Assembly (NCBI RefSeq): GCF_020283565.1
Contig: NC_060061.1
Location: forward strand, 32,463,362 to 32,527,361
Length of the DNA: 64,000 nt
Direction: 5' to 3'
Source of the DNA: Trifolium pratense
Taxonomy: Eukaryota > Streptophyta > Magnoliopsida > Fabales > Fabaceae
Shown: positions 34,870 through 48,200 of the stretch, one piece after another
Position numbering within the stretch: the stretch's first letter is position 1
Layout: each line of letters opens with the position of its first letter
Made by a program: the position numbers and the translations under genes
The notes under the pieces: generated by a model
Database searches by the model: none
Told to the model about the DNA's origin: nothing
Seen by the model: only the letters and a program-made list of their open reading frames with translations

Positions 34870-37700
34870 TACATAAAAAAAGCATTGCATTGCTGGAAAA
34901 GGTTACGGCTACAAGTGGAAGGATTATTGACCAACACACAAACCCCAAAGCTGTGTGAGATTCTCTACCACTTTGTTTTTGGAAGTCACAATTCAGTGGG
35001 ACCAAAACATTGCCATAGTTTTGGCATCTACTTCTTGTCCCTTTTATCACTCTCTCTCCCTTCCATTGACATTCCTCCAATTCCAATTTTGTCTTCCACC
35101 TCATGCATTTAATTCTTCCGCATAACTCTCCTACTTATCACATTTTTAATCCCCTCCTCTTACATTAGACATTGCATTTTTTATTCATTCAATTATAGTC
35201 CTAAGTTGCTTTGTGTCTTGTTTTTTTGTTACTCAAATTTCATGTGGTCCTAGTGGTAAGTCATACACATGCACATGCTCAACTCTATACTTACCATAAA
35301 TTTTATTTGTAATTGTTAGTTTCTTTTATTGATCGTTATACATGAAATTAATCTGACCAACTGAACAAAATTTATGAGATGTAAAGAATTAAGTTGAATG
35401 TCTTATTCTGTTGGTTGCAGAATAAAACACAAAGGGATGGAAATAGGATAGGACATAGGAGTCAAATGCATAGCGACACAAAATAGTATAATATAACTAT
35501 AGGAATTGCTAAATTTAAATGGAACTCACGGGCTTTATCTCATCTCTTGCCAATTCACATCATTGCTGGACACAAATATATATAGTGCATAAAGGAAGAC
35601 ATTTTATTTTTATAATTTGAGGAAGACATTTTATAAGAATTACTATGATATAAGAACACATTGAGTGATCTACACCGTATATAATATGGTTGGTCATATT
35701 TCTTAGAGAGCTGCTATGGGAACACAAAACTTATTAAGAATATTAATATTAGTAATATTATTGTTTAAAATGTATTTAAATACCAACAATGAATTGGTTT
35801 AAGTGATAAGAGATTTAAACTCCTTAAGTAAGTAGTTAGATGTTCGATTCCTGCTATTATGTTCATAAAGAATTCAATTGGAGGAGAAAAATTCATCTTG
35901 CGCGCCATGACTACTTCTAAAAAATAAATAAACCATACTCAAATCTATTAACCAAAATTTCATGTTTGAACCTTGAGCATAAAAATTGGGTTGGATCTGA
36001 GAAGTCTACACTAAAAGTAGTTAATCAAATTTTTAAAGGAGATTACTCATTTTATATAATGGTCAGAAAAATGGGATATATTCAGAAGTACAATGGTTGC
36101 CGGGGAGGAAGTAGAAGTGACCCTCCCTGTATCCAGTTTAGTTTGATGAAATCTGAACAAAGATAGTACTGTATACACTGCTCCACAGCATTCACTCTCC
36201 ACCATATTTCTCTATTTACTTTAATTGCAACCACCCACCATGGCCACCTACTTACCTTTATTGCTTTTCTATTTTCTTTTTCACCAGCCAACTAGCTTCC
36301 ACTCTAAATTGTTCAAAGTACAAAATACCCTTTATCTTTTTCTATATTATTTATTTATTTGTTTTCACCATCAGCATGTCCACCAAATCGTATAATTGGT
36401 TTGGAAGTCAGTTCTGTCATCAACTGATTTCATCATCTTTCAATCGCAGTTGGAGATGGTTGAACATTATTTATTTTTATTTACTTAATAAAAGTCTACC
36501 CCATTCCGATTAAAAAATTTAAGAGCACATGCCATCCACAAAACTGGTGTTGGAATGGAAACAAGTACCACCACAAGTCCACAACAGATACTCTCCTTAT
36601 AGAATTTTATATCATACAATAATTAGCAAGATTTGTATATTTTTTTCCCATTATTCATATACTAGTTTTTAACTATATATGCTAACTCAATTAATATATG
36701 CAAATTCTCGACTAGTTAAAGTGGAACTTTCTCATAAATACAGAATATTGTTTTCCATGGAGTTAGATACAGTATATAATCTGTCCATAAAATAAAAATA
36801 AAAATAGTAGATCTTAAATTGGGACAAATATCCTCACGTACAATCCATTGCGACTTGCAAGTGAAAAGCGGTATTAAGAAAAGTACGTAATAAATTGAAT
36901 GGAAATGTAAAGATAATAAAGAATTTAAATATAAGCAAACAAAATTAATGATTGGTAGACTCAAATATAAATTTTGTAAAAAAAAGAAAGACTAAAATAT
37001 TTTCAATATAAAGGAAATTAAATTTGCTTATAAAATATTACATATTCTCATTAGAGATGCTCAAAATATAATTTTTAACATTTTTCTACTTATATATTCG
37101 CTAAAAAATAACGGATAATTGATAAGATAGGTTATAGTGGATGAACTTTTTATCAAAAAAAAAAGTTATAGTGAATGAACTTATAGCGAATAAACTAACT
37201 AATTAAATTTGTAGTGTTTGAACTATGAAATAACATGAAAAATATATGTTTAACTAATATTTAAATTTTTAAAGTAAAATGACATAAGTAAAATTGGATG
37301 AAAAATGATAAATCATAAGCAACTTAAAATAACATTTAAAAAATAAGGCTATAAACTAATAAAATCTCATTCTCATTTTACCAATATAAAAATTTATCTT
37401 AAAACTTGTGCATGCAACATACTTATAGATGTAAAAAAAATCATTTTTCTATCATTAATTTTATTTTATTTTTTTATTTATTTTTTTATTTATTTTTTTT
37501 ATGCTTAACTAGTGTTCGGACACCGTTTAGTATGACAAAAAAAATAGTCTAAGAAGTTTGACTACCAGCTAAGCAATCCACGTCAAAAGATAACAACCCA
37601 TAATGACATGTCTGACACGTAGGATTTCAACTCCTCATACATACAGCCACGTGTACAAGTTCTTATTTATTTCCCCATCTACCAACCAGGACCCTTTTTT
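34870..37700. other. Intergenic region upstream of the receptor kinase
   Basis: 2.8 kb of AT-rich sequence. A weak SINE-like patch occurs near 35788-35860 (tgttcgattcctg as a B-box remnant). Otherwise I see no coding frame of substance and no clear element. Confidence 0.45.
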
Positions 37701-37871
37701 CCCGTTATTAAAAACCCAATTTTTATTTTCTGTGTCCAAACTCCAAACAACACAGCATACCAGAGAGAGACATCAGAGAGAGTCGTTCATTCCTTGTTCT
37801 CTTTCCACCACCACCGAACAAACCTCCGGTCACCCCTGTCGGAAAAACCTCTCAAATCTCTACATTTTCCG

Positions 37872-38275
37872 GTAAGTACACTTCTCCTTCCGGTCACTTT
37901 TCCGGTAAACAACAACAACAACCTTGTTTTGTTGTTCCAAATCCTGTCTCATAGTACAACATAACACAACACTATTGTTTCTATTTTCTTCAATTTTGTT
38001 ACTTCTTTGTTTCTCTTCAAACTTGTTTCTACGGTTTGGTGTACACTTTACGTTTACTGGGTCTTTACTCTTTCGTACCTTTTATCATTCTGCAACTGTA
38101 ACCGTTACTGTCACGTTTTATTTCACACTCTTATATCTTTTACCCATTCCTTTTTATCTTCATTTTCAAATCTACCCGTTACAAAAAACAAAAACTTTGA
38201 AACTGGGTTCTACTCTTTGTTTCCAAATTTAGAATCTTTCATACTCTTATTTTGTTTTTCCGAGCTTAATTTCAG
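37872..38275 (+). other. Probable 5'UTR intron of the receptor kinase gene, followed by a tiny uORF
   Basis: CT-rich leader (37740-37871) ends in TTTTCCG with donor GTAAGTAC at 37872; a T-rich tract then ends in TTAATTTCAG at 38275, a strong acceptor. Directly after it ATG GGT TTT TAG (38276-38287) would be a three-codon upstream frame, ending 11 bp before the main ATG. Both points are inferred from sequence alone. Confidence 0.55.
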
Positions 38276-38298
38276 ATGGGTTTTTAGTTTGGAAGAAA

Positions 38299-41200
38299 AT
38301 GGAAGTTTCATCCAAAATGAGAGTGTTTTTTGTGTGCTTGTTCTTGCTGTTTCTGGTGACTGTGACAGCTGTGAATCCGTCTTTAAACGATGACGTTTTG
38401 GGGTTGATTGTGTTCAAAGCGGATATACAAGATCCGAAGGGAAAGTTAGCATCTTGGAATGAAGATGATGAAAGTGCTTGTGGTGGTAGTTGGGTTGGAG
38501 TGAAATGTAACCCTAGATCCAATAGGGTTGTGGAGGTTAACCTTAATGGGTTCTCTTTATCTGGAAGGATTGGACGTGGTTTACAACGTTTACAATTTCT
38601 TCGTAGGCTTTATTTGGCGAATAATAATCTTACTGGGAGTATAACCCCTAATATTGCTACTATTGATAACCTTAGGGTTCTTGATTTGAGCAATAATAAT
38701 CTTTCAGGGGTTGTTCCTGATGATTTTTTCCGGCAATGTGGGTCTATGAGAGCTGTTTCTTTGGCGGGGAACATGTTTTCAGGGAATGTTCCTTCCAGTA
38801 TAGGTTCATGTTCAGCTATTGCTAGTATTGATTTGTCTGTTAACCAGTTTTCTGGTTCTGTTCCTAAGGAGATTTGGACTTTGAGTGGACTTAGGTCTCT
38901 TGATTTGTCTGATAATTTGTTGGAAGGTGAGGTTCCTGAAGGAGTTGAGGCGTTGAAGAATTTGCGGAGCATTAACTTGGCGAGAAATAGCTTTTCTGGG
39001 AAGATACCAGATGGGTTTGGAAGTTGTTTGCTTTTGAGGTCTATTGATTTTAGTGATAATTCTTTCTCCGGTAACATACCTAATGGTTTGAAGGAATTGG
39101 TGTTGTGTGGTTACTTTAGTTTGGGTGGAAACGCTTTCTCAGGAGATGTTCCTGAGTGGATTGGAGATATGAAAGGTCTTCAGACATTGGATCTTTCTCG
39201 GAATAGATTTTCTGGTTTGGTTCCAAACTCTTCAGGAAATCTTTGGTCATTGAAAACATTGAATCTTTCTGGAAATGGTTTCACTGGTAATCTTCCCGAG
39301 TCTATGGCAAATTGCACAAACCTCTTGGCCTTAGATGTTAGCCAGAATTCATTGTCTGGAGATCTTCCGTCGTGGATTTTCAAGTCGGATTTGGTAGGTG
39401 AAAACAAAAAGACTGGTAGGGTGAAAAGCTCTTTGTATTCCTTGAATGAAGTTCCTGTTCAGAGTCTTCAAGTGTTGGATTTATCTCACAATGCATTTTC
39501 TGGTGAAATCACTTCTGCTATTTCGGGTTTAAGCAGCTTGCAGGTTTTGAATTTATCATATAACTCTCTGACAGGCTATGTTCCGTCATCAATTGGTGGT
39601 TTAAAAACATGTTCTAGTCTTGATTTGAGTAATAATAAGCTAAATGGAAGCATACCTCTGGAAATTGGTGGAGCTGTTTCCTTGAAAGAGCTGATTTTGG
39701 AAAACAACTTCCTTATTGGGAAAATTCCAATCTCAATCGGGAACTGCTCTTCATTAACAACATTGTAAGTTCCTTTTCTACTTGCCATATTTGTTTTGGT
39801 ATTTTATTTTAAACATGTGTGGAAATGCTTATATTTAGTATTTACTGTGTAAATTAAGTCTGTTCCAATCTTAAAGGATGTAGCTTATTATATGCATGCT
39901 CCATATTTGGTTGATTTGGTTATAAAGTGTTCAATTTACCTTATTTAGTTGGATAGATATATCTAAACTGAAGCTAGATGTTTGTTCATGGTTGGTATGC
40001 CCTTTGATGAAGACTTTTCTTGTGGTCTCTCCTATTCTCCGTGTTCTATAAATGATAAAAAAGCAGCTGAAAAAGTCTCAACTTTGATTTAGTCTTATTG
40101 TAGTTTAGTGTCATTTTGCATAAACAGGCATGTTTTGCACTGCTTATGCATTATTACTTCACAACTCGCAACATCTGTGTTTACTTCAATAATACTTCTC
40201 ACTTTTTCTATACCCTATAATTAAAAAAAAAAAAAAAGCATAAAGGTTGAAGAAAAGATATCCATAATACATCTGAGAGGATGGATGGTGACTGCAACTT
40301 GAATTACTAAACCAAGTATCTTTTCTTTTATGTACATCAAATATCTGTTATAGTTGTGTAGCTTTAACTTTTTTTTTGCCATTACAGTTTCATGTATTTT
40401 TACTCTATTTGTCAATGGGCACTATCTCATCAGTGCTTTAGTCTTGAGTTATATTTTTAATTATTATGCAGTAACATCTATCTGTCCTGCTCTTATTTTT
40501 ATTATGGTTCTGACTCCTGGTTTTGCTTATTTATTTCTCTTCTTTCTTTTTTGGTACACTGTGTAGGATTCTGTCAAAGAACAAGCTGAGTGGGTCGATA
40601 CCTGCAGCAGTTGCAAAACTCACCAACCTGAAAACTGTGGACGTATCATTCAACAACCTTACTGGAAACCTTCCCAAGCAATTGGGCAACCTTCCCAATC
40701 TCCTGACCTTCAATTTATCTCACAACAACCTTGAGGGTGAACTACCTGCTGGTGGTTTCTTCAACACCATTTCGCCTTCCTCTGTATCGGGCAATCCGTT
40801 TATCTGTGGCTCTGTTGTGAACAAAAAGTGCCCTGTTAAACTCCCGAAGCCTATTGTTCTGAATCCCAACTTTTCTTCTCCTGACCTTGACCCTAGTTCG
40901 CCTACTCCAACTTTAGGTCGCAAAAGAAATATCCTCAGCATTTCAGCACTCATTGCCATCGGTGCAGCTGCTTTCATTGTAATTGGTGTCATTGGAATAA
41001 CTGTTCTCAACCTCCGTGTTCGGTCCACCGCATCTCGATCTCCAGCTGCCCTTGCTTTTTCTGCAGGGGATGAGTTCAGCCGTTCGCCGACAACAGATGC
41101 AAACTCCGGCAAGCTTGTTATGTTTTCAGGTGAACCCGATTTCAGCTCTGGAGCGCACGCTTTGCTTAACAAGGATTGCGAGCTTGGGCGTGGAGGTTTC

Positions 41201-42028
41201 GGGGCTGTGTACCAAACAGTTCTTGGAGACGGGCGTTCAGTTGCTATCAAGAAACTCACTGTGTCAAGCCTTGTCAAGTCTCAAGAAGATTTCGAGAGGG
41301 AGGTGAAGAAATTAGGAAAAGTCAGACACCAAAATCTCGTCGAACTCGAAGGCTATTATTGGACTTCATCGCTGCAACTCCTCATATACGAGTTTGTCTC
41401 ACGTGGTAGCCTTTACAAGCATCTCCACGAAGGATCAGGCGAAAACTTCCTTTCGTGGAATGAGAGGTTCAATGTCATTCTTGGAACCGCAAAGGCCTTA
41501 TCTCACTTGCACCACTCCAACATCATTCACTACAACATTAAGTCAACCAACATCCTTATCGATAGCTACGGTGAACCTAAAGTAGGGGATTACGGCCTAG
41601 CAAGGTTGCTACCAATGCTCGATCGCTACGTCTTGAGTAGCAAAATTCAAAGCGCACTCGGCTATATGGCACCAGAATTCGCCTGCAAAACAGTGAAAAT
41701 CACCGAGAAATGCGATGTTTATGGATTCGGAGTTTTGGTTTTGGAGATCGTGACAGGTAAGAGGCCAGTAGAGTACATGGAGGATGATGTGGTTGTACTT
41801 TGTGACATGGTTAGAGGAGCATTGGACGAAGGAAGGGTAGAGGAATGCATTGATGAGAGACTTCTAGGGAAGTTTCCAGTAGAGGAAGTGATTCCTGTGA
41901 TTAAGCTTGGTTTGGTATGTACTTCACAAGTACCATCTAATAGGCCAGAAATGGGAGAGGTAGTTACCATATTGGAACTTATAAGATGCCCCTCAGGCTC
42001 AGATGGACAAGAAGAGTTATTGGGATGA
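38299..42028 (+). CDS. IRK: Leucine-rich-repeat receptor-like kinase, IRK type (LRR-RLK), two exons
   Basis: Exons 38299-39764 and 40567-42028, joined by GTAAGT and TGTGTAG, give 975 residues. In order: signal peptide (about 1-25), LRRNT motif starting DDVLGLIVFKA, about 20 leucine-rich repeats, a Pro/Ser-rich juxtamembrane stretch, a transmembrane helix near 611-635 (SALIAIGAAAFIVIGVIG) and a kinase domain about 690-965. The P-loop GRGGFG and the lysine of VAIKK are present, but the catalytic loop reads HYNIKSTN in place of HRDIKxxN and DFG is DYG. The catalytic Asp is therefore Asn and the protein is probably a pseudokinase or very weak kinase, as in Arabidopsis IRK. IRK sits at the outer plasma membrane of root endodermis and limits cell divisions there. 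Orthology is judged from close resemblance (LPMLDRYVLSSKIQSALGYM); PXC2 is the nearest alternative. Confidence 0.93.
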
Positions 42029-43663
42029 ATTGAATTGATGTTTTTCTTGATTAGGAGGAGGTTAGAACAGGTTATTCGGCGAAGATGAATCCGGTTTTTA
42101 TGAATTAATTAGACAGAGAAATTGTTTTGTTTTCATTTTGAATGTAAAATTTGTTCTTGTTTATTACTATTAGTCTTTAGTAGTTTGTTCTCTTATTAAG
42201 ATTTCTCTGTTATTGTGCTATTGCTACATGTAGGATATGCTGGATTCTTTTTCACCGGGGTTCCAACTTGGATCATCAAAATTTGAAAATTGTTGATGTT
42301 TGCTCAATTAATTAATGATGTTTCATTTTCATAGTCCAATTTGTTTGTTTTGGTGTCGTACTACTTTGTTGTTTTGAACAGCTTTTTCGGTTTTCCATGT
42401 CTGGTAACTGTAACGACCACTATATTTTTGTACGCTTTCTGTAAGAGGCGCATGCAAGAGTTGTTATCATTTTGTGCTGTCTTCTCTTTTTACTATTTGT
42501 CACTATCGTTTTTGTTTGGTGAAGAATCTTGTTGGGAAAAGTTAATTCTATCTTCAATTATTAGTTTTTCCTATTACTGGATCAGTTGAGTGTTTTATTT
42601 TAGTTTTAGTGAAAAATAATAATCTAAATCTAAAAGAATTTACACTAGTTATTATGTAAGTATAGTAGTATCTTGTTATAAATCTAAAAGAATTTACACT
42701 AGCAAAAATGAACATCACGTACTTTTATTTTGTTATTTTTTTAAGGCTGGTATCCGATCAAAAGACCGATTTATGCTTATGAAAAAAAAAAAGACCGATT
42801 AATTTAAGGGACACAAATTTCATTGTCCACTTGCAGGGGATCCGGTTAAAGTTAGAGCATATTGACCCAAAGCAGAAAGTGGCATTGGGAATATTGAGAA
42901 TAGTTTTCTTTAAAGTCTTAAGCGTTTGTCCATAAATCTTAACTCAACTGATAAAAAAAAATACTAAAATTGATATTTTAGTCAAGCGCCATAATTGGAG
43001 TTCGAATCTCGATCTCTTCTTCTTATGTATGAGTTTTCAATGACTTCTCAATTGGTCAATTTTGTTTTGACAATTTATTGTCGGTCTATATATTGATTTA
43101 TCAAAATCTAGGCAATTAATCAATCATTAGTTAATTTATTGGTGATTGACATTGAACTTGATAAGAATGACCACAATTCGATCCCCTGTAATCGAAAATG
43201 AGCTAAAACTACTCGATGCTAAAACTAACTTCCAAATTACATGAACCGGATATTGTGGTAAAATTAAACAAACAAAAATTGGGCAATTGTGTTGTAATAA
43301 AATACTAATAAAATGGCCATTTAGAAGTCAAAAGTGATTAATTGCCTCGAGTAATTGGGTCTTCCTGTAAACCTAGATTCTCGATTGTTCTCGATTATTG
43401 GATTATATAAACAAGTGATAATACTCCTAGTGAATTTCTTGTTAGATTATTGGATTTTGATTGCCCGATGTAATGGTGTCGGAATAGAAGCTTTATTTCC
43501 GTTGCAATGTCCCATTACTTCCCATGTGACTTCTTTTCCTTTTCGATTTTCTTGCTCCCCCACTCAGATTTTCATGTTTTTTTTTTATCAAGTTATGCTT
43601 AATGCGTGGTGACAAAGTATTGATCATGCTGAGTTTTTGAAGTTGGAATTCTGATTCTCAAGT
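42029..43663. other. 3' flank of the receptor kinase and spacer
   Basis: No coding frame. A degenerate SINE-like patch lies at about 42925-43030 (cttaactcaactgata, then ggagttcgaatctcgatc as A- and B-box remnants). Confidence 0.4.
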
Positions 43664-43672
43664 TAATAATAA

Positions 43673-43848
43673 GGGTCTTGTTAACATGTGCATATAGGCC
43701 ACATGATAAGGTATCTTAATATAGAAATTTAATATTTAATGATATAAGACATTTAATGCTTGAAAAGTTAAAATGCACAAATTTTAAGGCATAATTTCTA
43801 TTTTTACTACCTTAACATGTGTCATATATGCACATGTTAACATTCTCC
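43673..43848. mobile_element. 176-bp MITE, possibly Mutator-like
   Basis: About 41-bp inverted ends containing GTTAACATGTGCATATA, with a few mismatches between arms. Flanked by TAATAATAA at 43664-43672 and 43849-43857; the 9-bp size fits Mutator-like elements, though the flank is low-complexity. Confidence 0.7.
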
Positions 43849-44116
43849 TAATAATAATAGTGTATTGTGTGAGTTTTGATTTTTTATCTTTTTTTTTTTA
43901 TAAAAAGTGTCTGTATAAATTACTATTAACTTTGATTATCAAGTAATGTGAGACTTTAAAATGTGTTGGAACAAAATTCATTTTAGTTGTAGTTAAGGGA
44001 GCTTATGTTCGATTCTTACCGACGCGTCAATGTTCCAATCTCAAGTTAAATGTATCAAAAGAGATGGATCGAGTATTGAACAAATATTGGCCTAAGTAAG
44101 ATGGATCAGTATATTG

Positions 44117-44365
44117 GAAACTCTCCCATAAGGGATTAAGTGTATATAAAACTCTCTCAAAAGAGATCGAGCATATGTGAAACATTCTCGAAAGGGATTA
44201 AGTGTATGTGAAACCCGTGAAAGCGAATGAGTACATGTGAAACTCTCTCAAAAGGGATCAAACATATGTTAAACTCTCCTAAAAGGGATCAAGTATATGT
44301 GAAACTCTATCGAAAGGAATTGAGTATATATATGTGAAACTCCATTGTAAAAGTCGAGTACATGT
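44117..44365. repeat. 31-bp minisatellite, about eight imperfect copies
   Basis: The unit is close to AAACTCTCTCAAAAGGGATC followed by aagtatatgtg. Copies drift by a few bases and one is extended by ATAT. No reading frame runs through it. Confidence 0.8.
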
Positions 44366-45184
44366 GAAACTTTTTGTTAAGGTCACATTCCTTAAAATGA
44401 TGTACCATTCTTTCAACCTAATTTCTTAATCTTATGCTGTAAGTGATCCCAACCCATGGAATAGTGTCCGTAACGACTTCGTTTGAAATGACATCGCCTA
44501 GTGAATACCTCAATCGACATATGGATAAACAACCATTTTGATCCTCAAATGTATAACTTACTGTGACATTAGTCCCTGAATATATTAAAATTGCAAATAG
44601 ATCCACAAATATCATTTTTATTAGTCATTTTGGTCCTCAAATCTATTTTTACCATTTTTGATATCTCACTATAAAATGAGATACTAAAAATGTATTTACA
44701 ATTTCCATACATTAAAAAAAAATCAATATCACAAGTGTTTGATTCGTAAAATAGTAAAAACTGGACAGAACAGTACATGACAAAACAAGATAATACAAGA
44801 CAGGACAAAACTGTACCGGAGAGATATAAGATGATAATATTTTTATATTCGAAAATAAAATGAGTATTTTCGTATTTTCTATAGTTGTACTGTGGACAAA
44901 AAGTTGTCTTATGGTTCAGTGAGGGACAAAAAATCTTGTTTTTGTCATGTCTCTTGCTACCTAATTTGTCAAATCTCATAACCAATTTTAAATCAAACAG
45001 AATACAACAAAATTATCATGTTCAGTCCCTTATTTTTTAGCAGATCAAACAGTTAAACCAGCAGGTGGTTGTTTAACCATAGACATACGTGGAAGCAAAA
45101 AGGCGCCACCAGTGTAACTCAAGATAGCGCGCGCACATGAATATCAACTTAAAACGACACCGTTTCATATCCAACACTTTCTCC
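44366..45184. other. Spacer before the U-box gene with repeat debris
   Basis: Contains short motifs (ttttgatcctcaaatgtat, ttttggtcctcaaat) common to degraded inverted-repeat elements and a run of ggacagaac/agacagg-like words near 44760-44820. No gene is visible. The core promoter of the next gene is at its right end, with AAACCCTAA (telo-box) at 45185-45193. Confidence 0.4.
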
Positions 45185-45241
45185 AAACCCTAATTGATTA
45201 TCTTCACGATTTCCACAAATTCGAACTTCGCGGTTCGCACC

Positions 45242-48200
45242 ATGTCCTCCGATGACATCAATATCACTCCTGACCAGAGAATCGAAAACGGCCTAACCTC
45301 CCCTCTCGTCTTCCAAGACGACACTCTCCGTTTCAACTGCGGCGGTGCACCACAGAGACAAGTCGGTGATCGGGCTCCTAAAACCCGTGAAGTCGGCGGT
45401 TTCATAGATGACAAGATGTTCACCGTGAATCGCGATCGGTTTTTCACTTCCCAGGGTACGGAGTTCCGCCGGAACGTTTTCGCCGATCGGCCTGACCACA
45501 GGGATAGTTCAGATGTACTGAACTGGAGTGCCGAAACTCCAAGCAGTGATGATTCCGACGGGGAAGATGATGACGAAGACGATGATGGAGACACCACAGC
45601 TGATAGACTCGTTAGTATCGGTGACGACGGAAGCAAACGCAATTCCAATGCAATTATTGATGTTAACAATAACAATGGTGGCAGTGTTGTAAATGGGAAA
45701 GCTCAGCATCATTCTCCTTATGGTATGAATGAAGAAAAGTTTTGTTTTTGTATTTTTTTCTATTTATAGCTTTGAAAATTTGTCATTTTTGGTTCAGAAT
45801 GCAACTTTTAGATTTTAATTTTGATGCATTTTTGGTAATTTTTTTTTGAATCGTAGTTTCTAGTAGAGAGATATTGGGAAAGGATGGTGAAATTGTACAG
45901 TTGGTGCATAACAATGTGAGTGGCGCTACTGGTGAGGATCAACTGCGAGAAAGATTAGGTAAAACTCAGAACTCTGTAACCGTTGCTGAAACTGACTGTG
46001 AGGAGTACTATTCGCACTATCTTCAAGGTGGGGAAGGATCACCTTCTGTTCAAAAAGTTATGGTGGATGACAATGGCTGTGGGTTTAGTGGAAGAAAGGA
46101 TGCCGGGTATTCAAGCGAGTCTGGGGAGTCATTGAGGTCGATTCTTTCGGATCCTGTTACGTAAGTCTCTTTCAGTTAATGAAAAAAGGGTTTTAGTTGG
46201 TAATTGGATCTATTTTATGTTATTATGATTATGATGTTGTGCAATATTATTTTCATTTTTTTTATTGGTAATTGTTTCCAACAGTTCTTTTTGTTTTATT
46301 TGAACCGAATTTTCCCTGTGGTGGCCTGTAAAATTCATGTTTACAACTGAACTCCTATATTTACGTAACACCTATATGTTTACTACTGTCTTTATCTATT
46401 GTTTACCCTTTTATAGTCTTTGCCAGAAGGTATTTTTAAAATTTGGGTTATTGTCCTATAAAAACTTGCATAATGATGAATGATGATAAGGTTAAGTTCA
46501 GATTATTTACAAACGCACAAGCTTCCAACATATTGAGATTTTCTATTGACATCAGTTGATATCCCGCATGAATAATTCCCTGCGTGGTCTATTGGTAGCA
46601 TTTCCTTGGAAAAAACAAACCTTTTTTTCCCCATTTTCTCTTAATGAGGAATGGAAATCCTGTGATGCAAAACAGGAGAATCTAATCCTTTATGGTGTTT
46701 TTACACCCCTCTACATATTTGCAAGTATAGGGGTCAAATAAGTTGTATCTGCGGATATCTTGTATGTTTCTTGTGTTGCTTCATACTTGTACTTTTATAT
46801 GTTTGATTTTTATTTTTATTTTTTTTTATCTTTTGAAAATACAGTGGAACGCTTATGGATGATGCAATGATATTACCTTGCGGACATTCATTTGGTGGAG
46901 GTGGAATTCAGCATGTTATTAGAATGGTGGGTTCTAAGCCATCAAAATGCCATAATTTTCAGACTGACCTTTTCTGTGACTAGTCATCTGAAAAATATTA
47001 ATAATTATGGATCTGGTAATTTTCAACCTCTTTTTCTCGTACATATGCCTCCATACAGTAGAATGGCAGAACACTCAAAGCTACTAATGACATTATTAAT
47101 AAGCATTTAGCACAACAAATTCAAATTTCCTTTTTTTTTTTTTTGAAAATATGGAAAATTATTGACTGTATTTTGAGAAGATAGGAACTGAATATTAATC
47201 AACACTGATCAGAAGTTCAAGCGGAAGAATATATGAAAGTTGATAAAATTATTGAATGAGGATGGACATTGTATGCTAGGTTGTTAAAACCACTAGCGGA
47301 GCTTGGATTTTTTTTTTTGTGGCAGGTCAAATAGTTATAATTTACTGTATACTATAACTTAAATACACGGAATTTATTATTGATTCAGTGGTAAGGTTTG
47401 ATTGTTTTAATTGTCAAGACCAAGGTTCAAATCATATTTCCAGCTTTTTTATAATGCCCAGCACATTTTTTATATTTACTCGAAAAATACAACTAAAATG
47501 TTAAAAGCAAGACTCGATCTCGTGTCCTATTAGACGCAGAAAGGCAGGTTTACCACCTACACCACCAAATATTACGTGACATATTACAGAATGTATAACA
47601 CATATACACAAATATATATATATATAAGCAATGAAATTTTTTGGGTGGTCCCTTCCCTGTCCATAGTAGTATTAACTAGTTTATAAATATGAATAATATT
47701 GGCGTCGTGCTGTCCTAGATTTACAACATAGATTCTGTGTAGCTTTATTTCATACTCTTCCTGTTTACTTGTATTGTAAGAATAAAATTCTACTTATGGT
47801 TCTTGAGTATATTAGTAGATAATTCAAAGTTGACTTGGGAAATGCCTTCACTCATATATGATTAATGGACTAGAAATTCGAATGACTGTTAATATGGTCA
47901 TTTGATTCGCTTATATGTTTCTGTAGAAATTTTCAAAGGTGGACATACATCCTGCCTGTTAAAATTTTATATTTACATGTTGCATATTTCAGAACTGAAG
48001 ATTAATGGATTACAGCGTGACACATTTTTCTTTTCTTTCAGAAGGCTTGTTGTACTTGTTCTCAACCCACATTGGAGGAGTCAATATCTCCAAATCTTTG
48101 TACGTAAATAATGTAGAAACTCAAATAATTCTATTCAAATATGATATGGTCTCATAAATATGGATACAAACATCTTAATTTTTTTTTTTTCATCTTTTAT

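Noticed and set aside
38610..39077. Antisense frames under the receptor kinase (also 40720-41277)
   Set aside because: Shadows of the LRR and kinase coding frame on the opposite strand.
44117..44365. CRISPR-like array
   Set aside because: Units abut with no unique spacers and drift in sequence; it is a eukaryotic minisatellite.
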